DNA of 64,000 bases from Cyclobacteriaceae bacterium (lineage in GTDB: Bacteria; Bacteroidota; Bacteroidia; Cytophagales; Cyclobacteriaceae), in NCBI GenBank assembly GCA_016786585.1, contig JAEUUI010000008.1, positions 186,001 through 250,000 on the forward strand, given 5' to 3'. Made by a program: the position numbers and the translations under genes. The notes beneath the pieces are model-generated. The model was given only the letters and a program-made list of their open reading frames with translations, was not told the origin of the DNA and searched no databases. Within the stretch, counting starts at the first letter, position 1, and each line of letters starts with the position of its first letter. Below are positions 36,144 through 45,183 of the stretch, piece by piece.

Positions 36144-38321
36144 TTATTTCTGAGCAGCATCCTTCGCGATCGCTGATACTACTTCACTTTTTGTATTCTC
36201 GATTTTAACCGTTGCGTGATCTTTGTTGGAAATATGGGGTGCGATAATCAGCGCTACAATCGATGTAAGTTTAATCAGGATATTCATCGAAGGGCCTGAA
36301 GTATCTTTGAATGGATCACCAACCGTGTCGCCTGTTACGGATGCTTTATGAGGCTCTGATTTTTTGTAATAAACCTGGCCGTTAATCTCAACACCTTTCT
36401 CGAACGACTTTTTCGCGTTGTCCCATGCACCTCCTGCGTTCGACTGGAACATGCCCATCAACACGCCTGAAACTGTAATTCCGGCTAACAAGCCACCCAA
36501 CACTTCAGGGCCGAAAAGAAATCCTACAATTACAGGGGTGAGAATCGCGATAGCTCCAGGAGCAATCATTTCACGGATAGATGCATTGGTCGAAATCGCC
36601 ACGCATTTTTCATACTCAGGCTTTGCTTTGTATTCCATAATGCCTGGAATCTCACGGAATTGCCTGCGCACTTCATTCACCATATCCATCGCAGCACGGC
36701 CTACGGCAGCGATTGCTAGTGAAGAGAAAATGAACGGAATCATACCGCCAACAAACAAGCCTGCCAAAACTGGAGCCTTATAAATATCAATTGCCGTGAT
36801 GCCGGATACACCCACAAATGCAGCGAAAAGCGCAAGCGAAGTGAGTGCTGCAGAGGCGATTGCAAAGCCTTTACCGGTTGCTGCGGTAGTGTTACCCACT
36901 GCATCGAGATTGTCTGTACGATGACGTACTTCTTCCGGAAGCTGGCTCATTTCAGCGATACCACCTGCGTTGTCGGCAATCGGCCCGAATGCATCAATTG
37001 CAAGTTGCATCGCAGTAGTTGCCATCATCCCGGCAGCTGCGATCGCCACGCCATAAAGTCCTGCGAAATAATATGAGGTAACTATTCCGGCTGCCAGTAC
37101 AAGAATCGGAAGCACGGTAGATTCCATGCCAACCGACAAACCACCGATAATGTTGGTTGCGTGGCCAGTACCCGATTGTTTAACAATCGACAGCACAGGG
37201 CGTTTGCCCATAGCAGTATAATATTCAGTGATTAAGCTCATCAATGTACCCACGATCAATCCGATTACAATGGCGATGAATACATCTGTAGACGTGAATT
37301 CATACCCGCGGTGAACGAGAGTTTCCGGGAGCAAATATTTCACAGCAAAGAATGATGCAATGGCAGTAAAGATGATCGATGACCAGTTTCCAATGTTAAG
37401 TGCTTTTTGAACACTGTCGGTTTCACTTTTAATGCGAACGAACATGGTTCCGAAAATTGAAAAGATCAATCCCATTCCGGCAATGAACATCGGAAGGAGA
37501 ATAGGAGACAAGCCTCCGAAGTTATCGTTGGCTGAAATCTCCTGACCCAGCACCATGGTCGCGAGAATTGTAGCTACGTAAGAACCGAATAAATCGGCAC
37601 CCATACCGGCAACATCACCCACGTTATCCCCAACGTTATCGGCAATGGTGGCAGGGTTACGAACGTCATCTTCCGGGATACCCGCTTCTACCTTACCAAC
37701 CAAGTCAGCGCCTACATCGGCAGCTTTTGTATAGATACCGCCACCTACACGGGCGAACAGTGCAATTGATTCAGCGCCCAGTGAAAATCCGGCAAGAACC
37801 TCAATGGCACGTTTCATTTCGATGCCGGTGATTGCTGCGCCTTCCGGCACAAATACATTAAAGAATATAATGAACAATCCGCCAAGACCAAGAATAGCAA
37901 GGCCTGCTACTCCGATACCCATCACTGAACCTCCTGTGAAGGAAACTTTCAGCGCCTGCGCAAGACTTGTACGTGCTGCCTGGGTGGTACGAACGTTTGC
38001 TTTTGTTGCGATTTTCATACCGATATATCCCGCGACAGCGGAGAGCACTGCACCAATCAGGAATGCAACTGCGATGATCGGACTTGAATCTTCAACAAGG
38101 GTACCTGACCAGCCTAACAGGATAGCAGTGATCACAGCAAAGTATGCGAGGATTTTCCATTCTGCTTTGAGAAAGGCCATTGCGCCATTAGCAATGTAAC
38201 CGGCAAGTTCTTGCATTTTGGCTTCGCCCGCATCTTGTTTGGTAACCCAGGCAGATTTTACAGCCATCACAATCAAGCCGACAACTCCAAAGGCCGGGAT
38301 CAGATAAATAATACTATTCAT
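36144..38321 (-). CDS. hppA: Membrane-bound ion-pumping pyrophosphatase, K+-dependent type
   Basis: 725 residues with about 16 membrane helices. It uses pyrophosphate hydrolysis to pump H+ or Na+ out of the cytoplasm. The catalytic segment [18 protein letters not shown], with [21 protein letters not shown] after it, is intact; a second Asp-rich site occurs in [28 protein letters not shown] has Ala where K+-independent enzymes have Lys, which places it in the K+-dependent group by established family rules. Whether it pumps H+ or Na+ cannot be settled here. A textbook Bacteroidetes promoter lies upstream. Confidence 0.95.
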   Translation of the reverse strand: MNSIIYLIPAFGVVGLIVMAVKSAWVTKQDAGEAKMQELAGYIANGAMAFLKAEWKILAYFAVITAILLGWSGTLVEDSSPIIAVAFLIGAVLSAVAGYIGMKIATKANVRTTQAARTSLAQALKVSFTGGSVMGIGVAGLAILGLGGLFIIFFNVFVPEGAAITGIEMKRAIEVLAGFSLGAESIALFARVGGGIYTKAADVGADLVGKVEAGIPEDDVRNPATIADNVGDNVGDVAGMGADLFGSYVATILATMVLGQEISANDNFGGLSPILLPMFIAGMGLIFSIFGTMFVRIKSETDSVQKALNIGNWSSIIFTAIASFFAVKYLLPETLVHRGYEFTSTDVFIAIVIGLIVGTLMSLITEYYTAMGKRPVLSIVKQSGTGHATNIIGGLSVGMESTVLPILVLAAGIVTSYYFAGLYGVAIAAAGMMATTAMQLAIDAFGPIADNAGGIAEMSQLPEEVRHRTDNLDAVGNTTAATGKGFAIASAALTSLALFAAFVGVSGITAIDIYKAPVLAGLFVGGMIPFIFSSLAIAAVGRAAMDMVNEVRRQFREIPGIMEYKAKPEYEKCVAISTNASIREMIAPGAIAILTPVIVGFLFGPEVLGGLLAGITVSGVLMGMFQSNAGGAWDNAKKSFEKGVEINGQVYYKKSEPHKASVTGDTVGDPFKDTSGPSMNILIKLTSIVALIIAPHISNKDHATVKIENTKSEVVSAIAKDAAQK

Positions 38322-38385
38322 TTTCCAGTTTAAGATTTATGATAAAACCTTCCGATTTAGGCCGGAGGGACTTTTTTTAGAACCG

Positions 38386-38416
38386 CAAAGATAAAATAAG
38401 CCTTGAAAGGTGCAAA
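38386..38416 (-). promoter_or_regulatory. Promoter of hppA
   Basis: On the minus strand TTTG (38413-38416), 19 bases, then TATCTTTG (38386-38393): exactly the Bacteroidetes consensus TTTG-N19-TAnnTTTG. The leader to the ATG is about 60 bases and contains a hairpin (CCCTCCGGCC...GGAAGG). Confidence 0.82.
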
Positions 38417-38486
38417 AAGTGACAAAACGGAGCTAGAGCGGCCGTTTGACTGACGCTGGAAGGCTGCTTAGGAAAAATGAAAAGCT

Positions 38487-38795
38487 TTAAGGCTTCTTCT
38501 TCTCGTTTCGTTCGAACGACTGGCGCGCAGCTGGTTTTGAAATAGTCCATGCCGGATAGCCAGTTGCTACCACCTTTTTGGATGCCGTTGTTTCTTTGCG
38601 CTGGATGTTTTTAGAAACAATTGACGACACATCGGTAATATTAAATGTAGCCGGATTGTAAGCTACGTTCCGATAGGCATGACGCTGAATCTCTTTCGTG
38701 ATTGTCCAGTAAGGATAGTTTCCGTTTGTTGAATCCTGCGCACGAAGAAGAACAGGCGTAGCAAGGAGTAAGAATATCAGACTAAGTTTTTTCAT
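38487..38795 (-). CDS. Small exported protein with two YPxWTIxK repeats
   Basis: 102 residues. The ATG at 38795 opens the signal peptide MKKLSLIFLLLATPVLLRA; the longer frame (38831) adds 12 residues in front that look non-coding. The mature part carries two copies of a motif, YPYWTITK (about 27-34) and YPAWTISK (about 80-87), each followed by a basic helix-like stretch (EIQRHAYRN; PAARQSFERN). The rest is Lys/Arg-rich with SKNIQRKETTASKK between the copies. No known domain is recognised. The basic, repeated, Trp-containing motif suggests binding to a polymer or surface, which is a guess. Confidence 0.65.
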   Translation of the reverse strand: MKKLSLIFLLLATPVLLRAQDSTNGNYPYWTITKEIQRHAYRNVAYNPATFNITDVSSIVSKNIQRKETTASKKVVATGYPAWTISKPAARQSFERNEKKKP

Positions 38796-38975
38796 ACCGG
38801 GTTCATTAATGCAGTAAAGAACTTTAATCATTCAATAAGGCATTTCGCATTCACACGGCTCAAAGATTATAAAAAATCAGAATATTGGAAATTCTGCAGC
38901 GCAAACCTTTGCAAAGAGCTGAAATTCAGTGTAAAATAGATTAAAAAGTTATCCGCAACAGCAGGCCGGACAAAT

Positions 38976-39005
38976 GAAAAAGGCCGGGCAAACGCCCGAC
39001 CTTCA
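38976..39005 (-). terminator. Terminator after the GSII gene
   Basis: AAGGTCGGGC, loop GTTT, GCCCGGCCTT on the minus strand, followed by TTTTTC. One G-T pair in the 10-bp stem. Confidence 0.88.
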
Positions 39006-39032
39006 ACAACAAAACACTTGGCACTGCTATTA

Positions 39033-40067
39033 TTAATGACCGTTTACCGTAGCGTATTCGGGCACTGTTTTAACTGTTTTAATGATTCGGGCCGCAACCT
39101 TGTAGGGATCGGCTGCCGAGTTCGGACGTCTGTCTTCCAGCCAGCCTTTCCATCCGCTCTCTACCGTTGCAATCGGAATTCGGATCGATGCCCCACGGTC
39201 TGATACACCATATGAAAACCTGTCGATCGATTGGGTTTCATGCTTGCCGGTTAATCGCAAGTGATTGTCGGCTCCGTAAACGGCAATATGTTCTTTCACG
39301 AAAGGTGCAAACGCCTGGCAAACCGTATCGTAAATTTCTTTCGAGCCAGCGGTCCTCAACAGCGAGTTGGAGAAATTGGCGTGCATACCGGAGCCGTTCC
39401 AGTCGGTCGCGCCAAGCGGTTTGCAATGCCAGTTGATGGCCACACCGTATTTTTCAGCCGTGCGCTCCAGCAGGTAACGCGCTACCCAAACCTGGTCGCC
39501 TGCGGCTTTGGCACCCTTTGCAAAGATCTGAAACTCCCACTGCCCGGTGGCTACTTCGGCATTTATTCCTTCCACATTAATGCCTGCTTCGAGGCAATAG
39601 TCGAGGTGTTCCTCCACAATTTCTCTTCCGAAAGCATTCTTGGCGCCTACTGAACAGTAATAAGGACCTTGCGGTGCCGGATATCCTTTTGACGGGAAAC
39701 CAACAGGCTTATCGGTTTCAGGATTCCACAGGAAGTACTCTTGTTCAAATCCGAACCAAAAGTCGTTGTCATCGTCATTGATGGTAGCACGACCATTGGA
39801 CGGATGGGGTGTCCCATCGGGGCTCAATACTTCGGTCATTACCAGGTATGCATTCTTCCGGGCTGGGTCAGGAAAAAGTGCTACAGGTTTCAATAAACAG
39901 TCCGAGGAACCTCCCGGTGCCTGTTCGGTTGAACTGCCGTCAAACGACCATTCAGGACATCCCTCTAACGTTCCATCAAAGTTTCGAACGATTTTCGTTT
40001 TACTGCGGAGGCTTTGGGTTGGTTTATATCCGTCAAGCCAGATGTACTCGAGTTTTGTTTTCGACAT
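39033..40067 (-). CDS. glnA: Glutamine synthetase, type II (eukaryote-like)
   Basis: 344 residues, typical of GSII rather than bacterial GSI (about 470) or GSIII (about 725). The beta-grasp part has WSFDGSSTEQAPG, and the catalytic part FGFEQEYFL, INAEVATGQWEFQI, NGSGMHANFS and RLTGKHETQS. The enzyme makes glutamine from ammonia in the cytoplasm. The region GVSDRGASIRIPI is the substrate-binding Arg stretch. The gene follows amtB and a porin-like gene, in line with ammonia uptake feeding assimilation. A GSIII is also present at the left edge. Confidence 0.95.
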   Translation of the reverse strand: MSKTKLEYIWLDGYKPTQSLRSKTKIVRNFDGTLEGCPEWSFDGSSTEQAPGGSSDCLLKPVALFPDPARKNAYLVMTEVLSPDGTPHPSNGRATINDDDNDFWFGFEQEYFLWNPETDKPVGFPSKGYPAPQGPYYCSVGAKNAFGREIVEEHLDYCLEAGINVEGINAEVATGQWEFQIFAKGAKAAGDQVWVARYLLERTAEKYGVAINWHCKPLGATDWNGSGMHANFSNSLLRTAGSKEIYDTVCQAFAPFVKEHIAVYGADNHLRLTGKHETQSIDRFSYGVSDRGASIRIPIATVESGWKGWLEDRRPNSAADPYKVAARIIKTVKTVPEYATVNGH

Positions 40068-40107
40068 ATGCGTAACTGTGTTAAGTGGTTATTGTTGATT
40101 TGATTTG

Positions 40108-41289
40108 TTAAAACTTGTAGACAGCCGCCAGACTGAACGTAGCCAGCAGGTCAGTTGCTTTATTGTCTTTATCGACGAATGAATCTTCGGATGTTTTATC
40201 GATCCTGAACTCAGGAATCAGCATGAGTCCGCCAGCTTTATAGTTAGCCGACAGTGTAAACTCCACCACGCTTCCGTCTCCCAGGTTCACATCGTTGATG
40301 GCATCGTACTTGTCGAGTGTAAAGATGTTCAGGTGGGCGTTTTTAATTGCGAAGTATTCTCCGCGTAAACCGAGAGAGAAATTTTCAGTCAAGGTAAGTT
40401 TGGGATAGAGCGCCACTCCGAAGAAGGAGGATGCATCGCCATCCGAGTCAACTACATCTCCATCCACATTCAATTCTTCTCCCGCTGCAGTTGTCTGATA
40501 TGATGCATTTATCCCGAGTGAAAATTTTTCACCCAAGTTTACGCTTGCTGTGATGTCGCCCTGAAACAAAGTTCCGGCAGAAGTGCCGTCTTCATCCGGA
40601 TCGGATTCATCCAGTGTTCCATCCTGATCGCCATACAAAAAGTTCAGGTATACGCTTCCGCCATCGCCTGCCTTGCCAACCTGTGCTCCGAGGGTGTATG
40701 TGTTTACAGGATTAAACTCAACGATGTCGGTTGGGTTCATAATGGAAAGCTTTCCGACAAAACCACCACCGAAATCAAAGTCAGCACGAAGACCAGTATG
40801 GTTGAAAGGTCCCCACGAGAACAGGTATGATGTTGAGTAGTGAAAATTGATGGCAGGTGAGATTACTTCATAGCCCAGGAAAGTGTTAAACTGACCCAGG
40901 TTAAGCGTTACATGGTCGCCCAGCTTGTAATACACATATAGCTGATTTACAATAGCCTGGCCACTTGCTGTACCGAATACGGCTGCCTGGCCCCGGGGTC
41001 CGAAAACAAGGTCGCCAACGAAGCCCGACTTCTCGCCCTGATAGGATGCAATCAGGTTAACCATGCCTAACGAGAAACCGCGCAGGTCTGCAAACGAAGT
41101 TGACGGTCCATACGAGCCGCCCATGTACGGGTTTGTTGTTTTGAAAGAGGTGTGAAAGTACGTATCAACAGAACCTGCAAGAGAAAATGTGGGCTTTTCT
41201 TCTTTTTCTTCTGCGGGAGCGTCTTGTGCTATGATGGCCGTATTGAACGACAGGATGAGGAGCAATGCATAGATAAAATTCTTTTTCAT
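40108..41289 (-). CDS. Outer-membrane beta-barrel, OmpL-like putative porin
   Basis: 393 residues. Signal peptide MKKNFIYALLLILSFNTAIIA, then an acidic linker (APAEEKEEKPTF) and a barrel of the putative beta-barrel porin-2/OmpL-like type: SLAGSVDTYFHTSFKT, FADLRGFSLGMVNLIASYQG, YEVISPAINFHYSTSYLFSWG. It ends ATFSLAAVYKF with the aromatic C-terminal Phe. Asp-rich loops (DGTLDESDPDEDGT; DGDVVDSDGDASS) could bind divalent cations. It lies between amtB and glnA, suggesting it admits ammonium or an organic nitrogen source across the outer membrane. The precise substrate is unknown. Confidence 0.85.
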   Translation of the reverse strand: MKKNFIYALLLILSFNTAIIAQDAPAEEKEEKPTFSLAGSVDTYFHTSFKTTNPYMGGSYGPSTSFADLRGFSLGMVNLIASYQGEKSGFVGDLVFGPRGQAAVFGTASGQAIVNQLYVYYKLGDHVTLNLGQFNTFLGYEVISPAINFHYSTSYLFSWGPFNHTGLRADFDFGGGFVGKLSIMNPTDIVEFNPVNTYTLGAQVGKAGDGGSVYLNFLYGDQDGTLDESDPDEDGTSAGTLFQGDITASVNLGEKFSLGINASYQTTAAGEELNVDGDVVDSDGDASSFFGVALYPKLTLTENFSLGLRGEYFAIKNAHLNIFTLDKYDAINDVNLGDGSVVEFTLSANYKAGGLMLIPEFRIDKTSEDSFVDKDNKATDLLATFSLAAVYKF

Positions 41290-41330
41290 GAGCTGGGGTT
41301 TAGAGTAGGTGAGAGACGAGTTTGATTGTA

Positions 41331-41359
41331 ATGAGGCCGGGCGTGAACCCGGACCTCAT
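41331..41359 (-). terminator. Intra-operon hairpin between amtB and the porin gene
   Basis: ATGAGGTCCGGG, loop TTCACG-like, CCCGG-CCTCAT on the minus strand. There is no T tract (followed by TACAAT), so it is more likely an attenuator or mRNA-stabilising element than a strong terminator. Confidence 0.55.
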
Positions 41360-41381
41360 GGTTGGTTGATAGGTATTTTTG

Positions 41382-42707
41382 TTATGGAGCAGGGTACAGC
41401 GTTTCGCCATGCTGACTGAAATCGGCACCCACTTTCTTGTCTTCTGCACTCAACCTGAGCGGAGAAATCAGGTCAGTAACTTTCAGCAGGATGAATGATC
41501 CGATGAAGGTGAAGCTCACAACGATGGCAAGTGCTTTCATGTGAACCAGGAAAAGAGTTGTTTCACCGAAGAAGAGTCCGTTACCTGTTGTATTTGCACC
41601 GTTCACAGCTTGTGTGGCAAGTAATGCGGTCATGATCATTCCAACCAATCCGCCCACACCATGACATGGGAATACATCAAGCGTATCTTCAAGTGATGTT
41701 TTTGCTTTCCAGTGTACCACAATGTTGCTGATCAGCGCTGCAATTGTTCCGATGAACAAGCTTGAAGGTATTGTTACGAATCCGGCAGCGGGAGTAATGG
41801 CTACCAGGCCAACCACAGCTCCGATACAGAAACCGAGTGCCGATAATTTCTTACCGCGAACGGCATCCAGCAGTACCCAGCAAAGTCCGGCAGCAGCCGA
41901 CGCAGTGTTTGTTGTTGCAAACGCAGATGCGGCTAACGGATTAGCACCCAATGCGCTTCCGGCATTAAAGCCGAACCATCCGAACCACAGTAAACCGGTT
42001 CCGAGCAGTACAAACGGAACGTTTGCAGGTGCATGCGCCACTTTTTCTTCGCTTTTGTTGCGCAGGTAGATTGACGCTGCGAGTGCGGCGAACCCGGCCG
42101 ACATGTGTACTACTGTTCCTCCGGCAAAGTCAAGCACGCCCCATTTGAACAGGAACCCGTCCGGATGCCACGTCCAGTGAGCGAGCGGAGCATAAATCAG
42201 CAGTGAGAAAAGTACCAGGAAGATAATGTACGATTTGAAGTTGATCCGTTCGGCAAATGTTCCGGTGATCAGTGCAGGCGTGATGATGGCAAACTTGAGC
42301 TGGAAGAAGGCGAACAATACCAGCGGGATTGTAGGTGCCAGTGCCCAGGGTGCTCCGTCAAGCACGTTCTTGAACATGAAGAAAGTAGTAGGATCACCAA
42401 TCAATCCACCCTGTGATGTTCCAAACGCGAGGCTGAAACCAACCACAATCCAAACAACACTGATGACGCCCATCGCAATGAAGCTCTGGAGCATGGTGGA
42501 AATGATATTCTTCGTGTCGATCATCCCGCCATAGAAGTATGCAAGGCCGGGGGTCATCAAGAGAACCAGTGCGGCAGCAGCCAGCATCCAGGCGGTGTCA
42601 CCTGAACTGATGCCTTCGGTAACAATGCTTCCCGGAACTGCCGGAATAAACAGTGCAAGAATACTGACACCGATCAGAAGGATAAACGGTATGAGAGATT
42701 TTTTCAT
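41382..42707 (-). CDS. amtB: Ammonium transporter AmtB
   Basis: 441 residues with a leading hydrophobic segment and 11 further membrane helices. Family residues are visible: the Asp of VLDFAGGTVVHMSAG, the two pore histidines (HMSAG and FPCHGVGG), and the Phe gate positions in the helix 2 and 6 regions. It carries NH3/NH4+ into the cell, usually under nitrogen limitation. No glnK/PII gene follows, unlike in most bacteria; instead the porin and GSII genes come next. Three phased dyads lie upstream and probably regulate the operon. Confidence 0.95.
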   Translation of the reverse strand: MKKSLIPFILLIGVSILALFIPAVPGSIVTEGISSGDTAWMLAAAALVLLMTPGLAYFYGGMIDTKNIISTMLQSFIAMGVISVVWIVVGFSLAFGTSQGGLIGDPTTFFMFKNVLDGAPWALAPTIPLVLFAFFQLKFAIITPALITGTFAERINFKSYIIFLVLFSLLIYAPLAHWTWHPDGFLFKWGVLDFAGGTVVHMSAGFAALAASIYLRNKSEEKVAHAPANVPFVLLGTGLLWFGWFGFNAGSALGANPLAASAFATTNTASAAAGLCWVLLDAVRGKKLSALGFCIGAVVGLVAITPAAGFVTIPSSLFIGTIAALISNIVVHWKAKTSLEDTLDVFPCHGVGGLVGMIMTALLATQAVNGANTTGNGLFFGETTLFLVHMKALAIVVSFTFIGSFILLKVTDLISPLRLSAEDKKVGADFSQHGETLYPAP

Positions 42708-42783
42708 GGTTAAGTGATGGGGTTTAGTGGTGGGAAATAGACTTCGAACGCGTTTGTTAATTTTTTATGAAATTCTGTGAAAT

Positions 42784-42905
42784 AGGTTAAAAACAGAACC
42801 TTATTTCAAAAAAAATTAACGAAAACGATTGTTATAGGGTAAAAAATGAACCTAGTAAAACAAAATTTTGTATAATTTTATCTTAACAGGGTAAAATTTG
42901 AACCT
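42784..42905. promoter_or_regulatory. Three 18-bp dyad repeats at exact 52-bp spacing, upstream of amtB
   Basis: Copies are AGGTTAAAAACAGAACCT (42784-42801), AGGGTAAAAAATGAACCT (42836-42853) and AGGGTAAAATTTGAACCT (42888-42905). They share AGGkTAAAA and GAACCT. The arms AGGTT/AACCT are a perfect inverted repeat in copy 1 and carry one mismatch in the others. The offset is exactly 52 bases both times, about five helical turns, so all three lie on one face of the DNA. The nearest copy is 77 bases before the amtB ATG, and the gene on the other side points toward the region from its 3' end, so amtB is the likely target. The regulator is not known. Confidence 0.8.
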
Positions 42906-43018
42906 AACTATGTTTGAAACTGGTCATGAGATCATGAAGATTTCAAATAGAAATCATGCGGTATCAAAAGATTTGATACAAACAGATGTGAGAGAGATGC
43001 TGGATAATAAAGCGAGCC

Positions 43019-43399
43019 TTAACGACTCAAGAGTTGCTTAAGTGCAGTCCAAAGATTTTTCTTTCGGGCATCGTCAAGCTGCCCGAGCGGGTCGGACTGG
43101 ATAATTGTTATACCATTATCGGTTTTTGCCTGGTATTGTTCTGAGTCCGGCAGAAGCCCAACTCCAAAGGAGATGATTAAGGATGGATTATAAACTGCGA
43201 GATCAGCCAATGAAGTCTTTTTGGTACTAAGTACCTGTACACCGGCAAGTGAAAGCCGGGCAGCGCCCAGGATTTTATCCAACAAGGTTATTTCGGCTTC
43301 CGGTAGTTCATTCCACGGCAGGGGCAGCAGTACGATGGTCCGCGCAGGCAGACTGTAAAGCTCTTCGGAATAAATAAACTGTCCGGGTGCAACACTCAT
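43019..43399 (-). CDS. Hypothetical protein downstream of a thioesterase
   Basis: 126 residues with no signal and no membrane helix. It reads as an alternating alpha/beta protein: ARTIVLLPLPWNELPEAEI, LDKILGAARLSLAGVQVL, LIISFGVGLL and a C-terminal helix KKNLWTALKQLLSR. Its ATG shares one base with the stop of the upstream thioesterase gene (TTA/CAT at 43397-43401), so the pair is coupled. I do not recognise a family. The clean frame and operon position support it as a gene. Confidence 0.75.
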   Translation of the reverse strand: MSVAPGQFIYSEELYSLPARTIVLLPLPWNELPEAEITLLDKILGAARLSLAGVQVLSTKKTSLADLAVYNPSLIISFGVGLLPDSEQYQAKTDNGITIIQSDPLGQLDDARKKNLWTALKQLLSR

Positions 43400-43932
43400 T
43401 ACTGAACCGCTTCTTTAATATCGAAGATAGACTTTAGCTCCTTGGCATCCGAAGGCTTCATCCGGCCACCGAGAATGAGTCGAAGCTGACGTCTGCGAAG
43501 TGCGCCTTCATAGTACTCTTTGTCCTTGTCAGTTTCAGGTTCAATTTCAGGAACTTCTACTGGCTTGCCTTCCTTGTCGATAGCCACAAACGTGAAATAG
43601 GCAGAGTTGCTTTCAAACTTATGACCCGTAGGAACATCCTCTGCGTCAACGTCAATGCGAACTTCCATGGACGAGTTGAATGCCCGTGTAACGCGTGCTT
43701 TCAGTGTCACCACATTTCCCAATCGGATAGGAGACCTGAACGAGATGTTATCGACCGAAGCTGTCACCACGGTGCTGTTGGAGTGTTTTTGTCCCGCAAT
43801 AGCGGAAACAATGTCCATCCAGTGCATCAGGCGGCCCCCCATGAGGTTATTGAGGGTGTTAGTATCGTTTGGAAGCACGAGCTCAGTCATGCTTACGTAG
43901 GATTCACGCGGAAATTTCTTTCGTTTGGTCAT
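43399..43932 (-). CDS. Hotdog-fold acyl-CoA thioesterase
   Basis: 177 residues. Marks of the YciA/BACH-type hotdog thioesterases are the initial MTELVLPNDTNTLNNLMGG and the GGRLMHWMDIVSAIAGQKH stretch, and the later beta-strand block MEVRIDVDAEDVPTGHKF. These enzymes hydrolyse acyl-CoA to free acid in the cytoplasm; the chain length is not predictable. The N-terminus with Asn and Asp residues in DTNTLNNLMGG fits the active-site Asn/Asp of the family. The C-terminal tail of about 40 residues is charged. It overlaps its downstream neighbour by one base. Confidence 0.9.
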   Translation of the reverse strand: MTKRKKFPRESYVSMTELVLPNDTNTLNNLMGGRLMHWMDIVSAIAGQKHSNSTVVTASVDNISFRSPIRLGNVVTLKARVTRAFNSSMEVRIDVDAEDVPTGHKFESNSAYFTFVAIDKEGKPVEVPEIEPETDKDKEYYEGALRRRQLRLILGGRMKPSDAKELKSIFDIKEAVQ

Positions 43933-43959
43933 ATCGCAAAACTAATCAATAGTCGGCTA

Positions 43960-44610
43960 TTAACTACCCCAGCCTTCTTTACCCAGCAACGGAACAAAGG
44001 CAAAGTTTTCGAACTCTTCGGTGATTAGCTGATCTTTCTTTTTGGTAATGCGAAGCATCACTTGCTTATCGCGATTGCCAACCGGGATGATCAAGATACC
44101 GTTGTCAGCTAACTGATCGGTTAATGATTTGGGTACAACGGGTGCGCCTGCTGTTACGATGATTTTATTGTACGGAGCTTTCGCGGGAAGCCCTTTTGAA
44201 CCATCGCCATGAAAGAAGTATGGACTATATCCAAGCTTTGGCAGCAGCACTTTCGTTCGATCGTAGAGTTTTTTGTTGTATTCGATCGTGTAAACTTTCG
44301 CGCCAAGTTCGAGCAGTATGCAGGCCTGGTACCCTGAGCCTGTTCCGATCTCCAAAACCTTATCTCCGGGTTTGATCTCAAGCTTTTCTGTTTGAAAGGC
44401 TACCGTGTAGGGCTGAGAGATCGTTTGACCTTCGCCAATCGGGAAAGCTTTGTCCTGGTAGGCATGGTCAAGGAGGGCCGTTTCGAAGAAAACATGCCGC
44501 GGCACTTTACCAATGGCTTTCAGCACATTAGGGTCGGAAATGCCCTTTTTTTCGAGGGTTTTAACCAGTTTATTGCGCAGGCCGCGCTGCCTATAATTGT
44601 CTTCGAACAT
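43960..44610 (-). CDS. pcm: Protein-L-isoaspartate O-methyltransferase
   Basis: 216 residues from the ATG at 44610 (MFEDNYRQRGLRNKLV). The longer frame (44634) adds eight basic residues not expected in the family. It uses S-adenosylmethionine to methylate isoaspartyl residues and start their repair. VLEIGTGSGYQACILLELGA is the SAM-binding motif I, FPIGEGQTISQPY the family signature and KIIVTAGAP the later strand. It is 27 bases upstream of the thioesterase gene and may be in one transcript with it. Confidence 0.93.
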   Translation of the reverse strand: MFEDNYRQRGLRNKLVKTLEKKGISDPNVLKAIGKVPRHVFFETALLDHAYQDKAFPIGEGQTISQPYTVAFQTEKLEIKPGDKVLEIGTGSGYQACILLELGAKVYTIEYNKKLYDRTKVLLPKLGYSPYFFHGDGSKGLPAKAPYNKIIVTAGAPVVPKSLTDQLADNGILIIPVGNRDKQVMLRITKKKDQLITEEFENFAFVPLLGKEGWGS

Positions 44611-44715
44611 GCGATTTCGGTGCAAAAAACGCATTTTTTAGGCGGTAACAAAGTTTCAGACAATTCTTAGGAAAATTGAAACCAACCCCGTTACTTTAGG
44701 GTTCTCTCATGCACA

Positions 44716-45126
44716 ATGAATAAGCTTTTTGCCATAGCGTTCATGTGTATTTACCTGTTAATGTCAGTAGGAGTGGCTAAAACCACTCACTACTGCATGG
44801 GCAGGGAAAAATCCACAAAAGTCTTCTCGTTCGAGTCTAAAAAATGCCCTTGCAGTGCCTTTTTGCCGCAAAATAATGGTTGTTGTGAGGATGAGCACGA
44901 GCTCCTGATTGTTGACGATTTTCAGACTCCGGCACCCTCGTTGGCGCCTCCAGTTGCCGACTTTTTCATGATCGAAGAAATTCTTAAGCTGGATACAAAA
45001 GTAGAAATTGCCTACACGAGTACCCGATTTATTCAACAGGATTTTGCTCCACCTCCGAAGGAGCCACTCTTTAAGATCAACTGCAGTTTCGTTTTCTACG
45101 ATGAGGAATTGAGCCAACATTCTTAA
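44716..45126 (+). CDS. HYC_CC_PP family exported protein
   Basis: 136 residues. The signal-like N-terminus (MNKLFAIAFMCIYLLMSVGVA) is followed by the defining marks in order: HYC (THYCMG, about 26-29), CC (NNGCCEDEH, about 54-57) and PP (FAPPPKEPLF, about 113-118). A further CPCSA precedes the CC pair. The family is known only by name; its members sit next to heavy-metal-associated domain proteins and TonB receptors. The Cys and His content suggests metal or copper binding in the periplasm. It is the first of three collinear genes with such partners. Confidence 0.85.
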   Translation: MNKLFAIAFMCIYLLMSVGVAKTTHYCMGREKSTKVFSFESKKCPCSAFLPQNNGCCEDEHELLIVDDFQTPAPSLAPPVADFFMIEEILKLDTKVEIAYTSTRFIQQDFAPPPKEPLFKINCSFVFYDEELSQHS

Positions 45127-45183
45127 CAGATCATCGCGATCTGATTGCTCAATTTTTATTTCATCAACTTTTAATTTTTTATC

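Noticed and set aside
42784-42905. CRISPR-like array (three 18-bp repeats, two 34-bp spacers)
   Set aside because: Repeats are too short and degenerate, only three copies exist, there are no cas genes, and the spacers are AT-rich like the rest of the leader. An operator array fits better.
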